Source: an uncultured Porphyromonadaceae bacterium (lineage in GTDB: Bacteria; Bacteroidota; Bacteroidia; Bacteroidales; Muribaculaceae). Taken from it: 64,000 bases of DNA. A program made the position numbers and the translations under genes. The DNA is taken from contig CAMWLC010000003.1 of NCBI GenBank assembly GCA_947174995.1, forward strand, positions 1 through 64,000, given 5' to 3'. This document shows positions 31,214-39,851 of the stretch, piece after piece. The stretch's first letter is position 1; the number at the start of each line of letters is the position of its first letter. Below the pieces are notes generated by a model. The model was given only the letters and a program-made list of their open reading frames with translations, was not told the origin of the DNA and searched no databases.

Positions 31214-31281
31214 GATGTAGATTAGGATAAGGATTAGGATTAAAGATGTAGATAAGGATTATGATTGTAGATGTAGAATTA
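31214..31281 (+). repeat. Degenerate GATNAG hexamer array
   Basis: GAT occurs at 31214, 31220, 31226, 31232, 31238, then 31245, 31251, 31257, 31263, then 31270: runs at six bases with a seventh base inserted twice. Blocks starting GATGTA begin at 31214, 31245 and 31270. The strand has no C here, the opposite bias to the 11-bp array. A GC palindrome-like stretch (CGCGCACGCGCGTG at 31197..31210) lies between them. Confidence 0.75.
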
Positions 31282-31357
31282 AGGCAACGACGTTGACGTG
31301 AAAAACACCGTGAAGGGAATTATCTTTGAATTTTAGAATCTCATAGGGGAAAATGGG

Positions 31358-31393
31358 AAAAGAAAAGCCGACTTCGGGAAATTCCAAAGCCGG
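31358..31393 (-). terminator. Terminator of the integrase gene
   Basis: On the minus strand CCGGCTT (31393..31387) pairs with AAGTCGG (31374..31368), including one G-U pair, across a 12-base loop. CTTTTCTTTTCC follows. It lies 35 bases after the integrase stop. Confidence 0.5.
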
Positions 31394-31427
31394 TTCAGGA
31401 AATTTTTGTCTGGATCTCGTAAATAAT

Positions 31428-32579
31428 TCAGAAAATTTTGGGAATGTTGTCAACGGCCTCCTGCTTCTTTGCATCGACAATCTTTGCATAGATTTGGGTC
31501 GTCTTCAGTTCGCGGTGGCCGAGAAGCTTGCTTACGGTGTAGATGTCGGTCCCTAACGTGAGCATTAAAACCGCAAAGGTATGCCGTCCCACATGAAAGG
31601 TTACGTTCTTGTCTATTTTGGCTCTCAGCGCCCAAATACGGAGGCTGTCGTTGGTCTCACCGGGGTAACGTATATCTCCAAACACTTTGTCAGTAGATTT
31701 GGCCTTTCCTCGCTCTCCAATCAGCTCAGCGGCCTGTGGGGTTATGTCGAGATACTCCTGACCTCCGGTTTTCTTCTGTCGGAATATAAGCCGGGTGCGT
31801 CCGTTAAGCTCTGTTACCTCTCCCCACGTCAGTTTAACGATGTCAGACCGACGTAAACCGGTCAGGCATGAAAAGAGGAACGCTCGCTTGATCTCCGGGA
31901 AATCGCAGTCAGCCGCCGCCATGGCCTTGACCTCTTCGAGCGTGAGATAATCTCTTGTGCCTTCCTGTGACGGAAATCCCAGAATGCCTCTCATTGGATT
32001 CGTGCGAATGATTCCGTCCTCGTATGCCTGACGGAGACAGGCACGGAGTTTATTGAAGTACGACTGTCTTGAATTTTGCGACAACGGTTTTTTATTCTGG
32101 CGTTCTCTTCGGTCACAGCCGAAGGCCTCTGCCTTGTTCTCCAGATAATCCCTGAATCCTTCTACCCACTTTGGCGTGATGTCGGCAAAGGTAAGATTCT
32201 TTCGTGGGTCATACTTCATCAGGTGACGGAGACACGATGCCCAGTTGCTGAAATTGCCCTTGCTCTCTTTCTTCTTGCGTTTTTCAGTCAGGGCATTGTA
32301 GTATTCGTAGAACAACGTCTGTTCCTTGAAATCTCCCTTGAAGCCATGCGCGCCGTTCTGAATGTCAACGATGCGCTGTGCCTTGATAGAGTTGGCGAGT
32401 GCCATTGTCTGCTTGTTACGCTCTTTATCGGCCTTCGTTTTCTCCGGAATGAGGTAGAGCTTCAGAAATTCATACTCCCTGTGTCCGTTGATGTAGATTG
32501 CCAGATAAAGGGAGATGTTTCCGTTGGCGAGTGTCTTGCGCCTGATCCTAACAGGCTCTTTGATTGATGCTGCTGCCAT
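31428..32579 (-). CDS. int: Phage tyrosine integrase (383 aa)
   Basis: This enzyme inserts and excises the phage by site-specific recombination. The N-terminal 90 residues look like an arm-type DNA-binding domain (IRRKTLANGNISLYLAIYI). A core-binding helical domain follows to about 210, then the catalytic domain. The catalytic set is complete: Arg243 (TGLRRSD), Lys269 or Lys270 (QKKTGG), His329 and Arg332 (HVGRH), His355 (LGHRELK) and the nucleophile Tyr364. It is the last phage gene before the host mnmE gene. A canonical promoter and a dyad lie directly upstream. No excisionase is seen in the window. Confidence 0.95.
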   Translation of the reverse strand: MAAASIKEPVRIRRKTLANGNISLYLAIYINGHREYEFLKLYLIPEKTKADKERNKQTMALANSIKAQRIVDIQNGAHGFKGDFKEQTLFYEYYNALTEKRKKKESKGNFSNWASCLRHLMKYDPRKNLTFADITPKWVEGFRDYLENKAEAFGCDRRERQNKKPLSQNSRQSYFNKLRACLRQAYEDGIIRTNPMRGILGFPSQEGTRDYLTLEEVKAMAAADCDFPEIKRAFLFSCLTGLRRSDIVKLTWGEVTELNGRTRLIFRQKKTGGQEYLDITPQAAELIGERGKAKSTDKVFGDIRYPGETNDSLRIWALRAKIDKNVTFHVGRHTFAVLMLTLGTDIYTVSKLLGHRELKTTQIYAKIVDAKKQEAVDNIPKIF

Positions 32580-32599
32580 AATCTGTGATGTTTAGATTT

Positions 32600-32642
32600 G
32601 GTACTTTTGGTACTTGATTTTTACGAGTACCAAAATAGTACC
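32600..32642 (-). promoter_or_regulatory. GGTACT dyad in the integrase leader
   Basis: TTTTGGTACT (32605..32614) and AGTACCAAAA (32626..32635) form a perfect 10-bp inverted repeat with an 11-base spacer. Outer half-copies (GGTACT at 32600, AGTACC ending 32642) extend it. It lies just downstream of the predicted transcription start, the right place for a repressor, an integrase autoregulatory site or an RNA hairpin. Confidence 0.6.
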
Positions 32643-32643
32643 A

Positions 32644-32674
32644 CAAATATAACATATCCTTAGCATATACACAA
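32644..32674 (-). promoter_or_regulatory. Canonical Bacteroidota promoter of int
   Basis: On the minus strand a -33 TTG (32674..32672) is followed after 20 bases by TATATTTG (32651..32644), a perfect TAnnTTTG -7 box. The start of transcription would be near 32637, leaving a leader of about 58 bases before the ATG at 32579. Confidence 0.75.
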
Positions 32675-32792
32675 CATACTATTCAAGATTACGCCATATT
32701 TACCGCAGGTGGTAATCCATTGGCTAAATGTGCGTTTATGTGTCGTAGATATGCCATGAGTATGTTGTAATAAAAAATCTTGAAAATATGGC
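32671..32792. repeat. Paired inverted repeats at the phage-mnmE junction, candidate attachment region
   Basis: Three inverted pairs span the junction: ACAACATACT (32671) with AGTATGTTGT (32759), CAAGATT (32684) with AATCTTG (32776), and GCCATATT (32693) with AATATGGC (32785, ending directly at the mnmE stop codon). The attachment core should lie in or near this stretch or in the last codons of mnmE. The matching far end is outside the window, so the core cannot be fixed. Confidence 0.45.
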
Positions 32793-34148
32793 TTACTTTC
32801 CGATGCAGAAATGGGAGAAGATGTTTTGGAGGAGGTCGTCGGGGGTGATGGCGCCGGTGAGGAGGCCGAGGTGGTGGATTGCCCGGCGGATGTGCTGCGA
32901 GACGAGGTCGGCGCTTTCCTGCGCTTTCAGGGCGCCGGAGGCGTCCGTCAATGCGGCGGATACCTGCCTGAGGGCGGCGTGGTGACGGGCGTTGGTGATT
33001 ATGAGGGTCTGCGCCGGGTCATGGTCACGCAGGACGCTCTCCTTGAGGCGCCGCTTCAGTTGCTGCAGGGTGGCGGGGTCTTTGGATGAGAGGGCGAGCC
33101 ATCCTTCCGGTGTCTCGCGGCCCGGGTGCAGGTCGGATTTGGTGAGTATCCGTATGAGGGTCTGATCTCCGTTGATTTCGGGGATGTCTTCGGGTTGCGT
33201 GTCCGTGGCCGGGTCGCGGAGCCAGAGGATTATGCGGGCTTTGACAAGGGCCGCACGGGCGCGGTCGATGCCTATGCTTTCGATGGGGTCGTCGGTGTTG
33301 CCGCGCAGTCCGGCGGTGTCGATGAAGCGGTAGAGGATACCGTCGATTTCGGCGGTGTCTTCTATGATGTCGCGGGTGGTGCCGGGGATGTCGCTGACTA
33401 TTGCTTTGTCGTCGCCGACGAGGTAGTTCAGGAGGGTGGATTTGCCGGCGTTGGGGTGTCCGGCTATGACGACGGGGACACCCTCCTTGAGGACGCGTCC
33501 CGTAGCGTATGAGCCGGCCAGGGCGTCTATTTCGCGGATGGTGTCGTCACAGAGTCGGATGAGGGCTCCCCGGTCGGCAAACTCTACTTCTTCTTCGGAG
33601 AAATCGAGTTCGAGCTCGAGCATGGAGGCGAGGTGGATGAGGTCGTCGCGCAGGAGGGTGAAGCGGCGGGCGAAGTCGCCGCGTGTCTGTGAGATGGCGA
33701 GGGTGTGGGCGGCGCGTGATGAGGAGGCGATGAGGTCGGCTATTCCTTCGGCGCGGGTGAGGTCCATGCGTCCGTTGAGGAAGGAGCGCTGGGTAAACTC
33801 CCCGGGGAGGGCCACTCTTGCTCCGGCCTCCGTGAGGGCCTGCATTACGGCTGAGGCTATCCAGGGGGAGCCGTGGATGGTAAACTCCACGGAGTCCTGC
33901 CCGGTGAAGGAGCGGGGGGCACGATATGCGGTGGCCACGGCCTCGTCAAGGTCGCGGCCCTGTCCGTCATGTATCCAGCCGTGACAGGCGGTGTTGGGGC
34001 GCGTCTGATGAAGCGGCTTGCGTCCGCGCCACACTTTGTCGGCGATGGCGAGAGCGTCGGGGCCGGAGAGGCGTATGATGCTCAGGGCGCCTCCCGCGGG
34101 GGTGGCCGGAGCGGCTATGGTGTCGGAGAGGTCTATCGTCTGTTCCAT
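32793..34148 (-). CDS. mnmE: tRNA modification GTPase MnmE
   Basis: MnmE, with MnmG, modifies U34 of certain tRNAs to carboxymethylaminomethyl-uridine. The N-terminal folate-binding domain (about 1..120), helical domain and inserted G domain are all present: P-loop GHPNAGKST at 230..238, then DTAG and TKSD motifs. The C-terminus is the canonical FCIGK with its catalytic Cys. The gene is therefore intact up to its last codon even though a phage is integrated next to it. Its start overlaps the end of the secreted nuclease gene by 16 bases. The 3' end of mnmE (trmE) is a known target of other integrating elements, such as SGI1. Confidence 0.97.
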   Translation of the reverse strand: MEQTIDLSDTIAAPATPAGGALSIIRLSGPDALAIADKVWRGRKPLHQTRPNTACHGWIHDGQGRDLDEAVATAYRAPRSFTGQDSVEFTIHGSPWIASAVMQALTEAGARVALPGEFTQRSFLNGRMDLTRAEGIADLIASSSRAAHTLAISQTRGDFARRFTLLRDDLIHLASMLELELDFSEEEVEFADRGALIRLCDDTIREIDALAGSYATGRVLKEGVPVVIAGHPNAGKSTLLNYLVGDDKAIVSDIPGTTRDIIEDTAEIDGILYRFIDTAGLRGNTDDPIESIGIDRARAALVKARIILWLRDPATDTQPEDIPEINGDQTLIRILTKSDLHPGRETPEGWLALSSKDPATLQQLKRRLKESVLRDHDPAQTLIITNARHHAALRQVSAALTDASGALKAQESADLVSQHIRRAIHHLGLLTGAITPDDLLQNIFSHFCIGK

Positions 34149-34975
34149 GTCTTGAAAGAGTAATTGGCCTCGACTTCGTTTTCGATGTCGTCAGGGAGCG
34201 CGGAAAAGAAATCGAAGCCGGTGATGCGCTCCACCTCGTCCACGCTCATGGCGTAGTCGGCCATATTGCCGGGAGCCTGCATGTTGGGGTAGATGAATCC
34301 TATGGCGCGGGGAGAGTCGAGATACGGAGCGAGTATCACCTTGAAGAAGGAGGAGGGGACGCGCACCCGGGCCTCCCCGATACGCTTCCTGTCGGAGTCG
34401 GTGTATATTGGGCCGCCGATGATGATGAGCGCCGAATCGCGTCTGGCCCACAGCCGCTCCTTCTCTTCGAGCGTGGCCCATGCTCCGGCGTTGAGCGCGT
34501 GGTCCTGGGGGGTGATGTTGGCCATGGAGAAGCAGTCGCGCATGGCGTCGGAGTGCCATTTCTGGTCGGCGGCGGGGATGATGTGTCCGCGGTCGTAGCC
34601 GGAATTGGTGTAGTCCTTAGTGGTGGGACACCCCGGTAAGTCGGTATCCTGCCAGAACTTCTGCCCGTCGCGGCTGTGGTTTCCGTATGTCTCGGATGCA
34701 AGGAGTTCCCAGGCCACGTAGTTGGGCGTGCGGTTGTCGGGATTGAAGGAGAGCGAGAAGCCGTTGTAGTCTTTGGTTACGGAGGAGAGAGAGGGGGGAA
34801 GGGTGACGTTAAGCAGATCCGTGGCGTCCCCGGTGATCTGCGCCGAGGGGGATTCCCCGCGTTGCTCCGGAGTGCCGGATGAGCGGGAATGTGAGCGGGC
34901 TATGCACACGGCCGCAATGGCCGCCGCTGCGACTATCAGGATTACGAGTATCGGAGAGGTGGATTTCTTTCTCAT
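34133..34975 (-). CDS. DNA/RNA non-specific endonuclease, membrane-anchored or secreted (280 aa)
   Basis: A NUC1-type beta-beta-alpha-metal nuclease. The N-terminus is a signal or anchor helix (ILVILIVAAAAIAAVCIA, about 9..26), then a low-complexity linker. The catalytic motif DRGHIIPAAD starts at Asp128 with the general-base His131, and the metal-binding Asn is in ANITPQDHALN downstream. It probably degrades nucleic acid outside the cytoplasm. It is cotranscribed with mnmE, whose start it overlaps. The gap upstream holds the terminator of the preceding lipoprotein gene and a near-match -7 box. Confidence 0.9.
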   Translation of the reverse strand: MRKKSTSPILVILIVAAAAIAAVCIARSHSRSSGTPEQRGESPSAQITGDATDLLNVTLPPSLSSVTKDYNGFSLSFNPDNRTPNYVAWELLASETYGNHSRDGQKFWQDTDLPGCPTTKDYTNSGYDRGHIIPAADQKWHSDAMRDCFSMANITPQDHALNAGAWATLEEKERLWARRDSALIIIGGPIYTDSDRKRIGEARVRVPSSFFKVILAPYLDSPRAIGFIYPNMQAPGNMADYAMSVDEVERITGFDFFSALPDDIENEVEANYSFKTWNRR

Positions 34976-35005
34976 GGGCGCGGTCGGGTGATAGGGGAAA
35001 AGTTA

Positions 35006-35036
35006 ATACGGCAGGAGGGGCTGCCTCCTGCCGTAT
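35006..35036 (-). terminator. Terminator after the OB-fold lipoprotein gene
   Basis: A perfect 13-bp stem (ATACGGCAGGAGG at 35006..35018 with its complement at 35024..35036) and five-base loop. On the minus strand it is followed by TAACTTTTCCCC. Confidence 0.85.
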
Positions 35037-35061
35037 CAACGTATCGGAAAGGGTTTATATT

Positions 35062-37113
35062 TTATTCAGCCGCATCCTTGGGAGGGAAGAGGGTGGAGTT
35101 GATGCGCTCATACTTGCCCGGGGCGAGCACGCGGTATACCACCTGCTGCTCGGCGCGGCCTCCGTCATACGTGCCGTAGTTGACGGTCAGCGTCACGTCG
35201 ATGCCGTCGATCGGGCCGAAGTCGGGATAGTATTTGGCCAGTACGTAGGGGAGGGTGTGGTCATGGAAGTTGGTGATGATGAACTCCTGCACCTCCTCGT
35301 CGGTCATCCCCTCGAATCCGGCGGCATACTGTGCGCGTGCCGCTGCGGGACGGATGTCAACGTTGGTCTGGTAGGCCGATGTGCCTGACCAGTACTCGTT
35401 GTTGCCGTAGGAAGTCACCCAATACTTTCCGCTCTTGATGTTGTCGTCGCCCAGTGGCACGCACTGCGTTTCGAACACGTAGTCCACGCAGGCCTGGTAG
35501 AACTCCACGCAGAAGGCGCTCTTGTCAGAGGGGAGGTTGAGCACGATTGAGGGATTGTACTGCCACTGTCCGTTGGTGCGCGAGAACTGTTCCGTCACCT
35601 CGCCGGCATTACGCGTCCACTCGCCTCCGACGAAGTCGAAGAGCATGGCCTGATAGCTGTTGGTCTTTGAAGCGGAGTCGTAGTAGTTGTAGCATACTGT
35701 CTTGCTGTCATCCTCGGCTGCGAAGGGGAACTGCATCGACAGATAGCGGGGGAGGAGGTCCTGCGGGCCGGTGCCGGAGAGGTTGGCGTAGCGCTGACCC
35801 ATGGCGGTGTAGTCGGAGGGCTGGAGCATCCAGACGTCGGAGGCGGCCTGCCATGCGGAGCCGTTGTAGCGGTAGAGGGCCACTTTCTGCGATGTCACGG
35901 GAGTGGCGGCCGGAGCGCGCCGGGTGCGCGTGGGGGAGGAAACCTCGGTAATCACCAGATTGCAGTGGGTGGAGCCGGACTTGCCGATCACATACCCCTT
36001 GAGGTGCATCTTCTCGCCATCCTCCATTATGTCCTTGAAGAAATCGAGGGCGTAGTAGGCGGAGATGTCATACCCCTCGAGACCATCGACGTAGAGGTTG
36101 TAGTAATTACCCGAAATTGAGAGCGTAGCGTCCGCCTCGGCGTAGAAAGCGGTCTCGTCGGCTGTGCGTCCGCACACGGAAGTTATGAGCTCCGGCGTCA
36201 GCTTGACGGGAGCGGGATAAGTGTACTCGCCGGCGCCTGCCACCTCAATATTGGCCGAGGAGAGGGCGATTTGGAACGCCGTGCCGTAGCTCGAGACAGT
36301 GCCGCGCACGTTCACGTAGTCATACATCGCCACGGAGTTCTCGTCGAAATCCGAACCGTAGACGAGAATCGAGCCCCCCTTGTCGGTGAGGATGAAGCCG
36401 CGTGTGCACATGGCCGTCACCACGCCCTGCACATTCACCTCCTGGTCGAGTGTCACGGCGCCCAGCACATTGCTGAGCTTGAAGCCTTGGTCGCCGCCGG
36501 AAGTGGTGCCGAACACGGGATTCTGCTCCGACCAGTTGTAAGTGACAGCCGCGTAGGTGCCCGTCTCGGCCTCCGGGAAAGCCTCCTTGAGGTATCCGGG
36601 CAGGTAAGCCGCCGCGGGAGTGACGGGAGCGAAAGCGGAGATGAAATTGTCGTCGCTCTCCCAGGCGGCCTTGTAGTCGGCCTCCGTCACCTCGTAGGCG
36701 AGCGTGCCGTCATTGATGGCCTGCACGGTGGAATTGACATCGGCGGAGGCGTTGAAAGTCACCTTCACCGAAGAGCCGTCATTAAGCGCGTAGTAGGGGA
36801 AAGAGGTCGAGCCCAGGAACGCGGGGAGATACTTGCGGGCCTGGAGATTGTCGGTGAAAGACTTTGCCGTCCCTATGGCCTTGAGCGCGTCGGCCTCTCC
36901 GTCGGCCTCGGCCAGGGCCTTGTTTGTCGCGTTAGAGGCGATGGCGGAGTAATCGGTATCCGTGAGGGTGTAGACGGTAGCCTCCGAAGAACCGATGGTC
37001 GGGTCCTTGAAGCCGTTGAGGCCGTTGTTCCAGGAATCCTCGCTGCAGGCGGTCAGCATCAGACCCGCGCCCAGGGCGCAGGCGAGAAATCCGTTAGATA
37101 ATATCTTGTTCAT
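35062..37113 (-). CDS. Surface lipoprotein with OB-fold-like domain (683 aa)
   Basis: A signal peptide with a lipobox (LMLTACSED, lipidated Cys at about 23) shows a lipoprotein, probably exposed on the outer membrane. Residues about 215..300 (VLGAVTLDQEVNVQGVVTAM, then KGGSILVYG and YVNVRGTVSSYGT) fit an OB-fold of the DUF5689/YhcR type, often found in Bacteroidota lipoproteins. A motif of the form DYxAxx followed by a YLP-type segment and an acidic, Tyr-rich stretch appears twice, near 155..205 and near 430..480, suggesting a duplicated domain. It follows a TonB receptor gene by 19 bases and is its likely partner, perhaps in binding a nutrient. Substrate unknown. Confidence 0.8.
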   Translation of the reverse strand: MNKILSNGFLACALGAGLMLTACSEDSWNNGLNGFKDPTIGSSEATVYTLTDTDYSAIASNATNKALAEADGEADALKAIGTAKSFTDNLQARKYLPAFLGSTSFPYYALNDGSSVKVTFNASADVNSTVQAINDGTLAYEVTEADYKAAWESDDNFISAFAPVTPAAAYLPGYLKEAFPEAETGTYAAVTYNWSEQNPVFGTTSGGDQGFKLSNVLGAVTLDQEVNVQGVVTAMCTRGFILTDKGGSILVYGSDFDENSVAMYDYVNVRGTVSSYGTAFQIALSSANIEVAGAGEYTYPAPVKLTPELITSVCGRTADETAFYAEADATLSISGNYYNLYVDGLEGYDISAYYALDFFKDIMEDGEKMHLKGYVIGKSGSTHCNLVITEVSSPTRTRRAPAATPVTSQKVALYRYNGSAWQAASDVWMLQPSDYTAMGQRYANLSGTGPQDLLPRYLSMQFPFAAEDDSKTVCYNYYDSASKTNSYQAMLFDFVGGEWTRNAGEVTEQFSRTNGQWQYNPSIVLNLPSDKSAFCVEFYQACVDYVFETQCVPLGDDNIKSGKYWVTSYGNNEYWSGTSAYQTNVDIRPAAARAQYAAGFEGMTDEEVQEFIITNFHDHTLPYVLAKYYPDFGPIDGIDVTLTVNYGTYDGGRAEQQVVYRVLAPGKYERINSTLFPPKDAAE

Positions 37114-37132
37114 GTCTTGAAATCATTATAGG

Positions 37133-39838
37133 TTAGAACTGCAGCTTGAGGCGGAGCGAGAAAGTGCGTCCGAAGTTGTAGAACACGCGGTAGGCATTCT
37201 GCCATGTGCCGTCCTGGCCGGAATTGGTGAAGGCGTCCACCACATAGTTGTAGTTGCAGACATTGTTGACATTGCCGAACACCGTGGCGTTGAGGCCTCC
37301 GATCTTGAAGCTGTAGCTTGCGCTCAGGTCGAGCTGGTTGCCCCAGGGTATTCTCCAGGGATCGGCCACCTTGATGTCGGCATTGGGGATGATGTCGTTG
37401 CTCGAGATCTGGTAATCGGAATAGTTGCGGGCCGAGAAAGTCCAGTCAGCGCCGATGCGCCAGCCCTTGAGGGGCTTGATGTTGACGCCGAGCGCTCCGG
37501 TGGTCTGTGCCGAGCCGCCCACCTTGCGTCCTTTCTGGTTGAGGGTAGCCTTCAGGTGGTCGGGAGCCATGATGCCGGAAGCTATCTCGCCGGTCTTGAT
37601 GTCGGCCAGGGGCTGTCCCTGACGGTTGTAGAAATAGCCTGTGGCATTGGAATCCCACACCCAGTCTCCCAGCGAGATCATGCCGCTGAACTCTATCCAG
37701 CGCGTGGGCTTGAACACCATGGCCAGCTCCACGCCCATGTGGCGTGCGTCCACGCCCTGCATGTTGAAGGCGTAGAAATCGCCGTTGTCCATATAGTTGC
37801 CCTTGGTCGTGGTCTTATCCATCCACTTCGTGTAGTATCCGTTGAGCTGCGCGGTGAAGATGGGGGAGTGAAACTCGTAGCCGATCTCGAAAGAGCCGCA
37901 CTTCTCGTTGACGGCGTCGGGATTGGTCGCGTTGCTCGTAGTGGACTGCAGGAAGGCACCGCCTGAAAAGAAGGGAGCACGAGTGAGGTATCCGCCGTTG
38001 ATAAAGACATTGTTATGGCGGTCGATGTTGTAGTTCACACCACCCTTGATGTTACCGGCCCAGAAGTTCACGGTCTCCGACTTGGCGTGCTCCTTGTCAT
38101 AATAGAAGCGGTCGTAGCGCCATTCCGCGGTATTGTTGACCGACCCTGCCACGAAAGCCGTCAGGGCGTCGTCCAGACCGGTGTACTCGAGCTGGCCGTA
38201 GATACCCTCCTGGGCGATGTGGCCCGTGTAGTCGCGATACACCACGTCGCCTACGGTCAGCTTCTCGTAGGCCCAGTTGGGATCGGCGGCCGCGATATTG
38301 TTGGCCGCGCTCACCTTGGAGCGGGAATCGGAGTCGATGAAGTAAGCGCCGTCATAGAGATCGGAGATCACCGTCTTGTGGATACCGGCGTAGTATCTCG
38401 CGTCGAGACCCACGAGGAGGTTGAGGCCCTGCATCAGCTCGTTCTTGTAGGTGGAGACCAGACCTACCCAGTTGTGATTGTTGACCGAATGAGCCATCAC
38501 CATCTCGGAGCCGGTGAGGGATGCCTCGTTGAGCTCCTGGATCGCGCCGTAATCGAAAGTGCCGTCCGCATTGCGGAAATCCATGTTGAGCACGCCGCTC
38601 GAAGCGCCATACCACTTGTTGCGCCATGAGGATGTGCGTCCCTGGCCCGAAGAGCCGTAGCCGTTGGCTATCGAGAGATAGACGGCTGTGGAGAGAGACG
38701 ACTTGTGGTTGATCTGCCAGATGTGGTTGAGTGAGATCTGGGGCTTGTGATATACGTTGAAATTGGAATTGCGCACCTGTCCGTAGCGGTCATAACCGTA
38801 GGTGGGGTTGTAGCGGTAGTTGGAATTGCCGCCGGTCATGTATTTCCCCACTTCCTGCCATCCCTCGATGGTGAGACCGTTGTTCTTGTCGCGCTTCCAG
38901 TGGTTCTGTGGGGAGCCGAAAGCCGTCAGCGAGATCTGGTGGGCGTCATTGATGCGCTTGGAGATGTTGATAAACCATGTGTAGGCATCGAACTTCGTGC
39001 CCTGCACATATCCGTCACCCCATTTACGGGAGCCGAGCAACGTCACGGCCCAACCGTTCTCCATCAGGCCGGTGGAAGCGGAGAAGCCGATATGGTTCAT
39101 GCCGTCATTGCCCATGCCGTAATAGATATTGCCTCCGCGCTTGGCGTCGATGGTGCGGGTCGTGATGTTGATAGTACCTCCGACGGAGGGTGAGGAGAGG
39201 ATCGCCGCACCCAGACCGCGCTGGGTCTGCATCGAGGAAGTCACGTCAGAGAGTCCGGCCCAGTTAGACCAATAGAGGCCGCCCCATTCCATATCGTTGA
39301 CGGGGATACCGTTCACGAGGGCTGCGAGGTTCTCGGTCTTGAAGCCTCGGATATTGATCTTGGCGTCGCCGTATCCGCCGCCGTCCTTGGTGGCCCATAC
39401 GCCCGGAGTGGTCTTGAGCACCTCGGGAAACTCCTGGTTGGAGAGCTTCGCCTCGATTGTAGGGGCATCGATGGTGGACACCGCCACGGGAGTCTTGCGG
39501 GTGCGTGCGATAGACTGCGTCACCACCACGTCCTGGAGCATCTGCTCCGAGATGTCGAGCACCACGCGCAGGTCCATGTTGCCTTTGGCCACTCGCACCG
39601 TGCGGGGCTCGTAGCCCACGTAGTCGATGCGTATTTCCTTGGTTCGGTCGGGGACATTGAGGGTGAACTCGCCGTCAAGTCCGGCGGCAGCCGCGATCGA
39701 AGTGTCGGGCACTCTGACCGTAGCGCCGATCAGGGGTTCGCCCTGGGCGTCGACCACCACGCCCTTCACCTGGTAGTCGGCCAGGGCCGACACCGTGGTC
39801 ACGGAAGCGAGGAGAGCCGGAAGAACAAGTCTCTTCAT
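37133..39838 (-). CDS. TonB-dependent outer-membrane receptor (901 aa)
   Basis: A 22-residue signal peptide is followed by a carboxypeptidase-regulatory-like domain (about 23..105: VKGVVVDAQGEPLIGATV). A plug domain (about 110..235: INIRGFKTENLAALVNGIPVN, GGTINITTR) and a 22-strand-type beta-barrel ending in LRLKLQF complete it. Such receptors import large or scarce nutrients across the outer membrane using TonB energy. It lacks the long SusC-type features and its partner is an OB-fold lipoprotein rather than a clear SusD. Upstream is a YitT-family gene only 13 bases away, so the three probably form one operon. Substrate unknown. Confidence 0.93.
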   Translation of the reverse strand: MKRLVLPALLASVTTVSALADYQVKGVVVDAQGEPLIGATVRVPDTSIAAAAGLDGEFTLNVPDRTKEIRIDYVGYEPRTVRVAKGNMDLRVVLDISEQMLQDVVVTQSIARTRKTPVAVSTIDAPTIEAKLSNQEFPEVLKTTPGVWATKDGGGYGDAKINIRGFKTENLAALVNGIPVNDMEWGGLYWSNWAGLSDVTSSMQTQRGLGAAILSSPSVGGTINITTRTIDAKRGGNIYYGMGNDGMNHIGFSASTGLMENGWAVTLLGSRKWGDGYVQGTKFDAYTWFINISKRINDAHQISLTAFGSPQNHWKRDKNNGLTIEGWQEVGKYMTGGNSNYRYNPTYGYDRYGQVRNSNFNVYHKPQISLNHIWQINHKSSLSTAVYLSIANGYGSSGQGRTSSWRNKWYGASSGVLNMDFRNADGTFDYGAIQELNEASLTGSEMVMAHSVNNHNWVGLVSTYKNELMQGLNLLVGLDARYYAGIHKTVISDLYDGAYFIDSDSRSKVSAANNIAAADPNWAYEKLTVGDVVYRDYTGHIAQEGIYGQLEYTGLDDALTAFVAGSVNNTAEWRYDRFYYDKEHAKSETVNFWAGNIKGGVNYNIDRHNNVFINGGYLTRAPFFSGGAFLQSTTSNATNPDAVNEKCGSFEIGYEFHSPIFTAQLNGYYTKWMDKTTTKGNYMDNGDFYAFNMQGVDARHMGVELAMVFKPTRWIEFSGMISLGDWVWDSNATGYFYNRQGQPLADIKTGEIASGIMAPDHLKATLNQKGRKVGGSAQTTGALGVNIKPLKGWRIGADWTFSARNYSDYQISSNDIIPNADIKVADPWRIPWGNQLDLSASYSFKIGGLNATVFGNVNNVCNYNYVVDAFTNSGQDGTWQNAYRVFYNFGRTFSLRLKLQF

Positions 39839-39851
39839 AAGATTGGATATG

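Noticed and set aside
31214-31281. CRISPR array
   Set aside because: Units are six bases long without spacers, and no cas gene is present.
31259-31556. Small open frames at the 3' side of int on both strands
   Set aside because: They overlap the integrase or its terminator and show no conserved features.
32580-32792. Possible tRNA gene as integration target
   Set aside because: No cloverleaf or CCA-end pattern was found; the intact end of mnmE is the more likely target.
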